Shown: positions 32,987 through 41,276 of the stretch, one piece after another | How the letters are laid out: each line of letters starts with the position of its first letter | How positions within the stretch are numbered: position 1 is the first letter of the stretch | Program-made: the position numbers and the translations under genes | Notes under the pieces: generated by a model | What the model saw: the letters and a program-made list of their open reading frames with translations, nothing else | Told to the model about the DNA's origin: nothing | Database searches by the model: none | Source of the DNA: JAHCHG01 sp965214585 | GTDB taxonomy: Bacteria > Acidobacteriota > Blastocatellia > Pyrinomonadales > Pyrinomonadaceae | Direction: 5' to 3' | DNA length: 64,000 nucleotides | Assembly: GCA_965214585.1 (NCBI GenBank) | Contig: OZ243957.1 | Coordinates: 3,410,001-3,474,000, forward strand

Positions 32987-34531
32987 TCAAACGAGCAAAC
33001 CGACTCCGGCAAAACGTCCGAGATTTTGTTCGATTTTAATCGGCAGCTTTTCTAAAAGTTTATCTTTATTTTCAAATTTGCCGAGTTCGACAAAATCTCT
33101 GATTTGACTGTGAATTTCTTTCAGATTTCTGCTGCCGTCGAGAAGTTCGAGCAAATGCCGGAGAAGCGGTTCTTCGATTTTTATGTATCTTTCGTAATTT
33201 GCTAAAACCAGATCGCCTTTTTCCAATTGCCAGCGGGTGAATTTATCAATTCTCGGTTTGTCGGGAATTTCGGCGTAAGAATGCGGTTTGTAAATGTGTA
33301 TCCGAATCAGATTTGTGTGAAGCGTCAGGTGCAGAAAAATCTCTCTCGTAATTTGTATGTGTTCGGTAAAATCCTTAATTTTTGGGTTTTTCGAGCTTAG
33401 ATGCTTTTGTGATTTTGTCAGGAGTTCGGAAAACTTTATCGAATCGCCGGAAATTTTCTGCAAATGATAAAGCGCGGTTTTCGCCAGAGGATTGTTGATC
33501 TCAAAACTGTTTTCGGTTGTGCCGATAAATTTCTCGATTTTTTCCGTGTGAAGATCGGGATTTTCAGATTCGCAGCGAATTTCGGAAGTAACGAAAAAAT
33601 CATCCAGAATTTGCGAATCGGGATTTCGGTTTAATGTGAAATTTTTGCGGCAAAAAAGCGTCTGACGAAAATTTCGCCCGACCATAAAATCGAGATATTG
33701 TTCTTTTTCGATCACGTCTTGAATCGCGCCGACCATTTTTCGCGCCGGTTCGTTCAAATTCTGAACGGACATCGAAAGAAAATCAGCTTCCGATAAAAAC
33801 TGAAAGCCGTATTCGTCGAGCATTTCCGCGATTTGATGAAAATAAAAAGGAATATTAATTTCAGATAAATTATCGTGATAAATTGCGTTTTCTTCTTTGT
33901 TCGTATAGTTGAAAATTTCATTTTGAAGAATAAATTTATAGACATCCTTCTGATTCGGCTGGTCGCCGAGAAATTTTATAAATCTGGTGGCTTCTTCAAC
34001 CTTTTTCAACGGATTCAAAATGCGGCGGGTGTGAAATTTGCCCATTTCGGAAACCATCCGGCGATAAAACCAGCCCGGATAAGTATTGTAGCTTAGAAAA
34101 CCGACACCGTTTTCCGAGAGCATTTCGCTGAAAACCGACAAAGTTTTTTCGCGGACGAAATCGGGAATCCACGACAGAAAACCGTGCGCGAAGATGTAAT
34201 CGAATTCGCCGAATTCTTCCGCGCTCATTTTCAACAAATTAATTCGGCGAAACTCTACGTTTGATAAATTCAGTTCCTCAACGCATTTTTCGGCATATTC
34301 GATATGACCTTTTGCCAAATCAATTCCGAGAAAATCCGCTTCGGGCAAACTGTGAGCGTGAGCAATCAGATTTAAACCGTTGCCGCAGCCCAACTCAAGA
34401 ACCCGCGCTTTCTCGATATTCGGCGAATCCAAGCCGAACAACTTTGCCGCCGAACATAATTTGTCGGGATGCGTCAGCGAAAAAACGTGGTTGGAATACG
34501 GCAGCGTATCGTAAGCGAATTCGGTTTCCAT
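32987..34531 (-). CDS. SAM-dependent methyltransferase with regulatory domain
   Basis: 514 residues from ATG 34531, preceded by GAGG at good spacing; a longer frame begins at 34561. The N-terminal Rossmann methyltransferase domain has VLELGCGNGLNLIAHA (44-59) and GIDLAKGHIEYAE. A central region (about 205-300: IYHDNLSEINIPFYFHQIAE) matches the methyltransferase regulatory domain that usually follows in this family. The C-terminal part (about 430-510) resembles a PqqD/winged-helix-like module (LLRHLLELLDGSRNLKEI). The substrate is unknown. The 164-base spacer to the YihY gene has no other gene. Confidence 0.82.
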   Translation of the reverse strand: METEFAYDTLPYSNHVFSLTHPDKLCSAAKLFGLDSPNIEKARVLELGCGNGLNLIAHAHSLPEADFLGIDLAKGHIEYAEKCVEELNLSNVEFRRINLLKMSAEEFGEFDYIFAHGFLSWIPDFVREKTLSVFSEMLSENGVGFLSYNTYPGWFYRRMVSEMGKFHTRRILNPLKKVEEATRFIKFLGDQPNQKDVYKFILQNEIFNYTNKEENAIYHDNLSEINIPFYFHQIAEMLDEYGFQFLSEADFLSMSVQNLNEPARKMVGAIQDVIEKEQYLDFMVGRNFRQTLFCRKNFTLNRNPDSQILDDFFVTSEIRCESENPDLHTEKIEKFIGTTENSFEINNPLAKTALYHLQKISGDSIKFSELLTKSQKHLSSKNPKIKDFTEHIQITREIFLHLTLHTNLIRIHIYKPHSYAEIPDKPRIDKFTRWQLEKGDLVLANYERYIKIEEPLLRHLLELLDGSRNLKEIHSQIRDFVELGKFENKDKLLEKLPIKIEQNLGRFAGVGLLV

Positions 34532-34600
34532 AAATTTGTCCTCAGATTTTGATTTTGACACAGAAGGGACGCGGAAACCTCTGCAATTTGCAATATAATT

Positions 34601-35734
34601 TTACTGAATTTCCGTTTTGTCCCGACTTGCGATCAGTTTGCGCCGGGCTTGAACATCAAGACCGGGACGTTTTGAGGAAACCACGATATTTCGCACTTCA
34701 CCGATTGGCGATTCGGACAGAGGACGTTTCGGCGTATATGTTAAAACATAACTCGAATCAATAGTTTGCGCCACAAAAGCAGCTTTTTCAAGCATTTCGT
34801 CGGGATTCTCCGGCAAAATAAATTCGCCGTTCGTATCTTTGGAAAGCCGCAAAAGAAAATTTTCGCCGTCGGCAATCGCCTTTTCTCTTTTCTTTATCGC
34901 ATTTATCATTTTCTTGTCGGTATTAACGGACAAAATGCGCGGCGCGGTAATCGTATCTCTTACGCCCTGCGGCATCGTCGCGGCAATTTCGTCGGGAACT
35001 CTCTGCGGTTTCGGTTCGCCTTTTCGGATGCGGCTTTTGTTCGGGGCGATCTCCTTTGCTTCCATCCGCGTATAGCTGATAACGTGAATATTTATGTCGG
35101 TGGTCAAAAGTTCGTTCATCGCCTCGCGCCGCTTTTCGTCATTATCAAACGAATCCGTGCCGTCGGTAATTAAAACAATATGACGATTTTCAAGCGGCTT
35201 TTTCTGCATAAACTTCTTCGCCTCGCCAAGCGCGTCGAGAAAAACGGAGCGTTTGCCGAAATCCAGATTTTCCGACAAATAATTCAAAATTTCCGCTTTG
35301 TTTTTCGTCCAATCGGTTAAAAATCTCACCTTATCATTGTATTCCATAACCGCCACCGAATCTTCCGCTTTAAGTGAATTGACCAGAGCGACGGCGGTTT
35401 TTCGGGTTTGGCTCAAACTTTTGGCGCGGCGCATTTCTCCGCCCGTATCCAGAACGATCAGAACATTTGCCGGAATACGGCGCAGACTGCTCGGCTGATG
35501 CAGCCTGCCGTCCTCGACGATCACGACATCTTCTTTTTTCAGATCGTCCACAAAATTTCCCGCTTTATCGAGTGCCGAAATATTTAGTTTGATTTCTTCA
35601 ATAAAAACCTTCTCAACCGGATCATCTTTTATCGGCGGCGGTGTCGGTTCGGGCGTTTGTGCAAAAACACTTGCGCCGAAAATGACGAAAATTGCGAAGA
35701 ATAAAAATATAAAGTTTGATTTTTTTATTTGCAT
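34601..35734 (-). CDS. VWFA-related (acidobacterial-type) secreted protein
   Basis: 377 residues with a signal peptide (NFIFLFFAIFVIFGASVFAQ) and a Pro-rich start to the mature part (TPEPTPPP). A beta domain (about 45-80, KEDVVIVEDGR) precedes a von Willebrand A domain from about 88 (ANVLIVLDTGGEM, MEYNDKVRFLTDW, RHIVLITDGTDSFD). The first metal-site motif DTGGEM departs from DxSxS. The architecture is that of the 'VWFA-related Acidobacterial domain' proteins, a lineage marker. It is probably periplasmic or surface exposed and binds unknown partners. Confidence 0.85.
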   Translation of the reverse strand: MQIKKSNFIFLFFAIFVIFGASVFAQTPEPTPPPIKDDPVEKVFIEEIKLNISALDKAGNFVDDLKKEDVVIVEDGRLHQPSSLRRIPANVLIVLDTGGEMRRAKSLSQTRKTAVALVNSLKAEDSVAVMEYNDKVRFLTDWTKNKAEILNYLSENLDFGKRSVFLDALGEAKKFMQKKPLENRHIVLITDGTDSFDNDEKRREAMNELLTTDINIHVISYTRMEAKEIAPNKSRIRKGEPKPQRVPDEIAATMPQGVRDTITAPRILSVNTDKKMINAIKKREKAIADGENFLLRLSKDTNGEFILPENPDEMLEKAAFVAQTIDSSYVLTYTPKRPLSESPIGEVRNIVVSSKRPGLDVQARRKLIASRDKTEIQ

Positions 35735-35800
35735 TAAGACCTCTGAAATTTTTTGCGTTCAGAATCTTGGATGCACCGACGGCGATAAAATATGCTTATA

Positions 35801-35896
35801 GTGAAACGAGAAGTGAGAGGCGGAGATTTTATAAAAGAAGCTGTTTTCTACGTCTTGTTCTTTATTCCTCATTTCTCACTTCTCGTTTCTCACTTC
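35801..35896. repeat. Inverted repeat of GTGAGAA words upstream of rarA
   Basis: The left arm 35801-35820 and the right arm 35867-35896 share a 16-base perfect complement (GAAACGAGAAGTGAGA). The words are the same as at the accC 3' end. The right arm ends 33 bases before the rarA ATG and explains the spurious upstream extension of that frame. Confidence 0.75.
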
Positions 35897-35929
35897 TTTC
35901 CCCGAATTATAGTAAACTTGAAATCGAAA

Positions 35930-37063
35930 ATGGAACCACTTGCAAGCAGAATCAGACCGGAGAATCTCGATGAATTTGTCGGGCAGAAACATCTCGTCGG
36001 CGATGGAAAACCGCTTCGTTTGGCAATCGAGCAGAAACATATTTTTTCGTTTATTTTGTGGGGAACGCCCGGTGTCGGGAAAACGACTTTGGCGCGGATT
36101 TACGCCGCTTCGATCAATGCCGAACTTTTTGAGCTTTCAGCGGTTTCCGCCGGAAAGGATGATATTCGCAAAATTGTCAAAACAAAAAGTTTGACGAACA
36201 GCCCGCGCGTTTTGTTTCTCGACGAAATTCACCGTTTTAATAAAGCGCAGCAGGATTTTCTGCTGCCGTATGTCGAAAACGGCGAACTCGTTTTGATCGG
36301 CGCGACGACGGAAAATCCGAGTTTTGAAGTAATTCCCGCGCTTTTATCCAGAACGCGCGTTTTTGTTTTGGAAGAATTTTCGCCCGAAGAAATGTCGGAA
36401 ATCATTGACCGAACCCAAGTTGATCTGGACGAAGACGCGAAAAATTGGCTGATCGGAATGGCAAACGGCGACGCTCGCCAAGCGATCACGATGATCGAAA
36501 ACACCGAGAAACTTTATGAAAATGTAACAATCGAAAATTTGAAAAACACGCTTCAAGCCAAGTTTCTGCGCTACGATAAAAAAGGCGAAGAGCATTACAA
36601 CATAATCAGCGCGTTTATCAAAAGTATGCGGGCGAGCCAGCCTAACGCGGCGTTATATTATTTGGCGAGAATGATCGAAGCGGGCGAAGACCCGAAATTT
36701 ATCGCCCGCCGAATGGTGATCTTCGCCTCCGAAGACATCGGACTCGCGCAGCCGACGGCACTCGTCGTCGCCAACGCCGTTTTTCGCGCCGTCGAAACAA
36801 TCGGCTTGCCCGAATGCGGAATAAACTTAGCGCACGGAGTCGCCTATTTATCAAACTGCAAAAAAGATCGCTCGGCTTACGACGCTTACAAAACCGCCAT
36901 CGCAGACGCGAAAAAATACGGCAATCTGCCCGTCCCGCTTAAACTCCGCAACGCGCACACTTCTCTTATGAAAGACATCGGCTACGGTAAAGATTACGAA
37001 TTATACCCGAAAGAAGATTTACTGCCCGAAAAATTGAAGGGGAAGAAATATTTGAAAAGTTAG
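35930..37063 (+). CDS. rarA: Replication-associated recombination protein A (RarA/MgsA AAA+ ATPase)
   Basis: AAA+ clamp-loader-like ATPase acting at stalled forks. ATG 35930 gives 377 residues starting MEPLASRIRPENLDEFVGQKHLVG, the normal RarA N-terminus; upstream frame is repeat DNA. Walker A is GTPGVGKTT (44-52). Walker B is VLFLDEIHRFNKAQQDFLLP. Sensor 1 ATTENPSFEV, the Arg finger region SRTRVF and the C-terminal tetramerisation segment (FARRMVIFASEDIGLA-like) are all present. Length is somewhat shorter than E. coli RarA (447). Confidence 0.93.
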   Translation: MEPLASRIRPENLDEFVGQKHLVGDGKPLRLAIEQKHIFSFILWGTPGVGKTTLARIYAASINAELFELSAVSAGKDDIRKIVKTKSLTNSPRVLFLDEIHRFNKAQQDFLLPYVENGELVLIGATTENPSFEVIPALLSRTRVFVLEEFSPEEMSEIIDRTQVDLDEDAKNWLIGMANGDARQAITMIENTEKLYENVTIENLKNTLQAKFLRYDKKGEEHYNIISAFIKSMRASQPNAALYYLARMIEAGEDPKFIARRMVIFASEDIGLAQPTALVVANAVFRAVETIGLPECGINLAHGVAYLSNCKKDRSAYDAYKTAIADAKKYGNLPVPLKLRNAHTSLMKDIGYGKDYELYPKEDLLPEKLKGKKYLKS

Positions 37064-37065
37064 TT

Positions 37066-37163
37066 GTTCAGAGTAACGGCTTTAGCCGTGAAATAACCAC
37101 GCCGCGCAAAAGTTAAAATTAAATACGCCGCGTAAGATCACGCCTGAAGGCGTTACTCTGAAC
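37066..37163. repeat. Inverted repeat, GTTCAGAGTAACG family, after rarA
   Basis: The arms 37066-37091 and 37138-37163 share GTTCAGAGTAACGSCTTTAG-type sequence with complementary partner; the inner tip of each arm is its own short hairpin (CGGCTTTAGCCG, CGCCTGAAGGCG). It begins three bases after the rarA stop and covers the convergent junction. The same element lies at 60437-60512. Confidence 0.85.
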
Positions 37164-38328
37164 GCTCTATCCTCAATATTCTATCGTCATTCGCCGCCGC
37201 GTCGCCGCGTCCGTCGCGGTTTGAGGTCGAAAAATAGATCGCTCCGTCGGGCGATTGTGCGACTTCGCGGATGCGCCCGTATTTATTCTCTAAAAGACGT
37301 TCTTGAGCGACGATTTTTCTGCCGTCAATGACAAGTCTGATGATTGCTTTTCCTTTTAACGCGCCGATGAAAAAATTTCCTTCAAATTCGGGAAACATCT
37401 CGCCCGTGTAAAACATTCCGCTTGCCGGCGCGATTGCCGGAGAGTATTCGACCAGAGGCGTTTCCATTCCTTTTCTAGTCATTTTGTGGCTGATCTTCGC
37501 CCAGCCGTAATTTTTTCCTTTTTCGACAATATTTACTTCGTCGCCGCCGGTTCGTTTTTTGAAAAGCGAAACGCCGTCAAAAAGCGAAGGTCCGTGTTCG
37601 GTTTGAAACATTAAGCCTGTTTCCGGCTGCCAATCCATTCCCTGCGCGTTGCGGTGTCCGTAAGTCCAGATTTCGCCCCGTGCGCCTTTTTGTTTGACGA
37701 ACGGATTGTCGTCGGGAATCGTGCCGTCGTCATTTAGGCGCAGAGTTTTTCCGTTTAATGAGTCGAGTTTTTGCGCTCTTTTCTGTTTCGTCGCATCGCC
37801 CGTCGTGATATACAGTTTTCCGTCGGGACCAAAACCGAGCCTGGTTCCGGCGTGAAAACGCGCCGCGTCAATTGATTCGATTATCGTTTTCGGCTCGATC
37901 AAAGTTTCGCCGTTTTCACGATAACGCCTCACGCGAACGTTTTTTCCGTTTTTCGCTTCATATGCGTAAGCTAAATAAACGAAATGATTTTCAGCAAAAT
38001 CGGGATGCAGAACCATTCCCATCAAACCGTTTTCGCCGGAAGGTTCAACGTCTTTTACCACAAAAAAAGGTTCTTGGCGAAGTTTTCCGTCTTCGACGAC
38101 GCGAACTCTGCCGGGGCGTTCGGTAAAAAACATACGTCCGTCGGGCGCAAAGCGAATCGTCCACGGAACTTCCAGATTTTCGGCGACAACTTCAACCGTA
38201 AACTTCGTGGTTTCCGCAGACTCAGGCGAATTTTGCCCGGCTTCTTCGGCGATTGACGTTCCGCAAGCCGCGCTGACGAGAAGGGCGAGCAATAAAAAAA
38301 TGCAATTTAATATTCGTTTTGAGTTCAT
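37153..38328 (-). CDS. PQQ-type aldose sugar dehydrogenase-like lipoprotein
   Basis: 391 residues from ATG 38328; lipobox VSAAC with Cys22. The mature part is a six-bladed propeller of the glucose/sorbosone dehydrogenase family: NLEVPWTIRFAPDGRMFFTERPGRVRVV, the catalytic-region His in AARFHAGTRLGFGPDGKLY, GRNAQGMDW-like TYGHRNAQGMDWQPETG, and EVNIVEKGKNYGWAKISH. Members oxidise aldoses with PQQ and calcium in the periplasm. PQQ synthesis genes are not in the window. The last 11 bases overlap the convergent inverted repeat. The start lies only 26 bases from the divergent queA start. Confidence 0.87.
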   Translation of the reverse strand: MNSKRILNCIFLLLALLVSAACGTSIAEEAGQNSPESAETTKFTVEVVAENLEVPWTIRFAPDGRMFFTERPGRVRVVEDGKLRQEPFFVVKDVEPSGENGLMGMVLHPDFAENHFVYLAYAYEAKNGKNVRVRRYRENGETLIEPKTIIESIDAARFHAGTRLGFGPDGKLYITTGDATKQKRAQKLDSLNGKTLRLNDDGTIPDDNPFVKQKGARGEIWTYGHRNAQGMDWQPETGLMFQTEHGPSLFDGVSLFKKRTGGDEVNIVEKGKNYGWAKISHKMTRKGMETPLVEYSPAIAPASGMFYTGEMFPEFEGNFFIGALKGKAIIRLVIDGRKIVAQERLLENKYGRIREVAQSPDGAIYFSTSNRDGRGDAAANDDRILRIERSE

Positions 38329-38354
38329 CACGGCAATATTATAACATTTTTGCA

Positions 38355-39386
38355 ATGTTGATTTCCGAATTCGATTACGACTTGCCCGAAAATCTGATCG
38401 CGCAGAATCCGCTGGAAAAACGCCAAGATTCGCGGATGCTTGTTATAAATCGTGCTGAAAAAACTTTTCACGATCAGCATTTTTACGATTTTCCTAAGTT
38501 TCTGCAAAAAGGCGACGTGATCGTTTTAAATAATACGAAAGTTTTCCCCGCGAGGCTTTTCGGCACAGCGGAAACGGGCGCGAAGATCGAACTTTTTCTC
38601 GTTCGGGAAACTTCCGAAAATATCTGGGAAACTTTGGCGCGTCCGGCGCGTCGTCTGAAAACGGGAAAGAAAATCAAATTCGGCGAGCAATTAGAAGCGG
38701 AAGTTCTGGAAAAAAATCAGGAAGGTCGCGTTTTTGTAAAATTTGAAGCGAACGGAGATTTTGACGAAATTCTCAACCAAATCGGACAAACGCCGCTTCC
38801 GCCGTATATCAAACGCGAGGTTGAAAAATCGGAAAAAGACCGCGAGCGTTATCAAACGATTTACGCCAAAAATCGCGGAGCAATCGCCGCGCCGACGGCG
38901 GGACTTCACTTTACCGAAAAAGTTTTAGAAGAAATCAAAAATCTCGGCGTAATTGCTGCGGAAATTACGCTTCACGTCGGTTACGGAACATTTGAACCAG
39001 TCCGCGTTGACGATTTATCCGAGCATAAAGTTATGCCGGAAAGTTGCGAAATTTCCGCTGAAACTGCCGAAATTGTAAACAAAGCAAGAGCCGAAAACCG
39101 CCGGATTATCGGCATCGGCACGACGACGACCAGAGCTTTGGAATCCGCATTTGATGAAAACGCGAAAATTTCGCCGGGAAATTTTATCGCCGATCTGACG
39201 ATTACGCCCGGTTATAAATTCAAGATTATCAACGGTCTTTTGACAAATTTTCATCTGCCGAAATCGTCCCTGCTTGTTTTGGTTTCGACCTTTGCCGGTT
39301 ACGAATTGACGTTGAACGCTTACGCTCACGCCGTCGCATCTGATTATCGTTTTTACAGTTACGGCGATTGTATGTTTATAATTTAA
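38355..39386 (+). CDS. queA: S-adenosylmethionine:tRNA ribosyltransferase-isomerase
   Basis: Adds the cyclopentane ring of queuosine to tRNA. ATG 38355 gives 343 residues, the normal size, starting LISEFDYDLPENLIAQNPLE. Signatures GDVIVLNNTKVFPARLFG, YQTIYAKNRGAIAAPTAGLHFT, LHVGYGTFEPVR and IIGIGTTTTRALES are intact. The 26-base divergent spacer with the sugar dehydrogenase contains TATTATAAC (38337-38345), usable as a -10 box in both directions. Confidence 0.95.
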   Translation: MLISEFDYDLPENLIAQNPLEKRQDSRMLVINRAEKTFHDQHFYDFPKFLQKGDVIVLNNTKVFPARLFGTAETGAKIELFLVRETSENIWETLARPARRLKTGKKIKFGEQLEAEVLEKNQEGRVFVKFEANGDFDEILNQIGQTPLPPYIKREVEKSEKDRERYQTIYAKNRGAIAAPTAGLHFTEKVLEEIKNLGVIAAEITLHVGYGTFEPVRVDDLSEHKVMPESCEISAETAEIVNKARAENRRIIGIGTTTTRALESAFDENAKISPGNFIADLTITPGYKFKIINGLLTNFHLPKSSLLVLVSTFAGYELTLNAYAHAVASDYRFYSYGDCMFII

Positions 39387-39571
39387 TCGGCGCGGAGAAA
39401 ATTACAATTGGTGGAAAATTGGCAGAATCAATAATTGACGGTCTGTATTTTTTAACATTTCGGCGGTATGCTATTTTATATTCATATCAGCCGACAGAAA
39501 ATATTTATTTGCAGCTCATTTATTTTTCCGCTTTAGTCGGTTTTACAAAAATTTTCGCGCCTAAATTTATT

Positions 39572-41140
39572 ATGCTCTTTCTTGCACAATCAGCCGCAGT
39601 TTACGGAATAGACGCGCTGATTGTTGATATTGAAGTGAATTTGCAGCCCGTTCGCGGCGAAGCGGATACGCCTTCTTCCGTCGTCATCGTCGGTTTGCCC
39701 GATACCGCCGTGCGCGAATCGCGCGAAAGAATCCGGGCGGCGATTACGAACAGCGGGTTTTTCTTTCCGTTTCATAAAGCGACGATAAATCTTGCGCCCG
39801 CCGATGTTCGCAAGGAAGGCGCGAGTTTCGATCTGCCGATTGCGCTCGGCATTCTCGGCGCGAACGGCGATTTGGGAAACGCCGAATCTCTGGAAAACAC
39901 TCTGAGCATCGGCGAATTATCGCTTGACGGGCGCGTGCGTCCCGTGCGCGGTGCGTTGTCAATCGCTTTGCAAGCCAGAGAAAACGGTATTAAAAATTTG
40001 CTGATTCCCGAAGAAAACGCTTCCGAAGCGGCGGTTGTGACGGACGTAAATGTTTACCCGATCAGAGATTTGCGCGAAGCCGTGCAGATCAGCATTGATC
40101 TGCAGGCGGGACGCGATGCGCGGATTCCGCCTCTGAAACCGGACATTTCCGAAATGCAGATCGCCGAAAATCGTTATCGTGTTGATTTCGCGGAAGTTCG
40201 CGGACAGCAAAACACAAAACGCGCTCTCGAAGTCGCCGGCGCGGGCGGTCATAATGTTCTTTTGATCGGTCCGCCCGGTTCGGGTAAAACTATGCTGGCA
40301 AAGCGTCTGCCGACGATTTTGCCGCCGCTCGAATTTGAAGAATCGCTCGAAATCACAAAAATCCATTCGGTTGCCGGATTAACGGGAAAAACAGGTTTGG
40401 TTCGTGAAAGACCTTTTAAACATCCGCATCACACGGTTTCGCAAGCCGGACTGATCGGCGGCGGTTCGATTCCGAAACCGGGCGAAGTTTCGCTGGCGCA
40501 TCTCGGCGTTTTGTTTCTTGACGAACTGCCGGAATTTGACCGCAAAGTTCTGGAAGTTTTGCGTCAGCCGATGGAAGATAAGCAGGTGACGATTTCGCGG
40601 GCAGCGATGACGCTCACGTTTCCGGCGGATTTTACGATGATCGCTTCGATGAATCCTTGTCCGTGCGGATATTTCGGCTCGAAACGCGAGTGTAAATGTT
40701 CGCCGATTCAGATTCAGCGTTATGTCGGGAAAATTTCGGGACCGCTGATGGACAGAATTGATATACATATTGACGTGCCGGAAGTGAATTTCAAAGAATT
40801 ACGCGGGCGCGGCGTTCCCGAAGGCGACACTTCGGCGGCGATCCGCGAAAGAGTCGGAACGGCGCGGCAAATTCAACTTGAGCGATTTTCCGGCGACGGC
40901 GTTTATTCCAATTCGGGAATGTCGCCGACGCAAATCCGAAAATTCTGCGCTCTCGATTCCGATTCGGAAACTCTGCTCGAACGCGCGATGGTCAGACAAG
41001 GACTTTCCGCCCGCGCTCACGACAGAATTTTGAAGGTTGCAAGGACGATTGCCGATCTAGCCGAAAGCGAAAAAATCGAAGCGTCGCACATCAGCGAAGC
41101 GATAAATTACCGTTCGCTTGATCGCAATTACTGGACTTAA
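39572..41140 (+). CDS. comM: ComM/YifB family Mg-chelatase-like AAA+ ATPase
   Basis: 522 residues from ATG 39572; the open frame runs 204 bases further upstream, but that part has no family similarity. An N-terminal Lon-protease-like domain (IDALIVDIEVNLQ..., VVIVGLPDTAVRESRERI) is followed by the AAA+ Mg-chelatase domain: Walker A LIGPPGSGKTMLAKRLP, Walker B VLFLDELPEFDR, and ASMNPCPCGYFG with the CKC-SP cysteines. A C-terminal Mg-chelatase-C domain ends with AINYRSLDR. ComM is a hexameric helicase promoting branch migration in natural transformation. The 185-base spacer to queA holds no obvious gene. Confidence 0.93.
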   Translation: MLFLAQSAAVYGIDALIVDIEVNLQPVRGEADTPSSVVIVGLPDTAVRESRERIRAAITNSGFFFPFHKATINLAPADVRKEGASFDLPIALGILGANGDLGNAESLENTLSIGELSLDGRVRPVRGALSIALQARENGIKNLLIPEENASEAAVVTDVNVYPIRDLREAVQISIDLQAGRDARIPPLKPDISEMQIAENRYRVDFAEVRGQQNTKRALEVAGAGGHNVLLIGPPGSGKTMLAKRLPTILPPLEFEESLEITKIHSVAGLTGKTGLVRERPFKHPHHTVSQAGLIGGGSIPKPGEVSLAHLGVLFLDELPEFDRKVLEVLRQPMEDKQVTISRAAMTLTFPADFTMIASMNPCPCGYFGSKRECKCSPIQIQRYVGKISGPLMDRIDIHIDVPEVNFKELRGRGVPEGDTSAAIRERVGTARQIQLERFSGDGVYSNSGMSPTQIRKFCALDSDSETLLERAMVRQGLSARAHDRILKVARTIADLAESEKIEASHISEAINYRSLDRNYWT

Positions 41141-41276
41141 TTCGGCTAAAAGTGAAATTTTGTCGGTAAAAGGTTATAATCGGAAAGTTTGCAGAAGTGA
41201 AAATAATTATTTTGGATAATTGTTCATTGTCAGGAAAACGGCGAACAACTATCAACGAACAACGAACAAAATACAA

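Noticed and set aside
39368..39571. Extended N-terminus of ComM
   Set aside because: No family similarity; ATG 39572 starts the conserved Lon-like domain.
41220..41276. Extended N-terminus of the acyl-CoA ligase
   Set aside because: Encoded by GAACAAC-type repeat words; ATG 41277 gives the family start.
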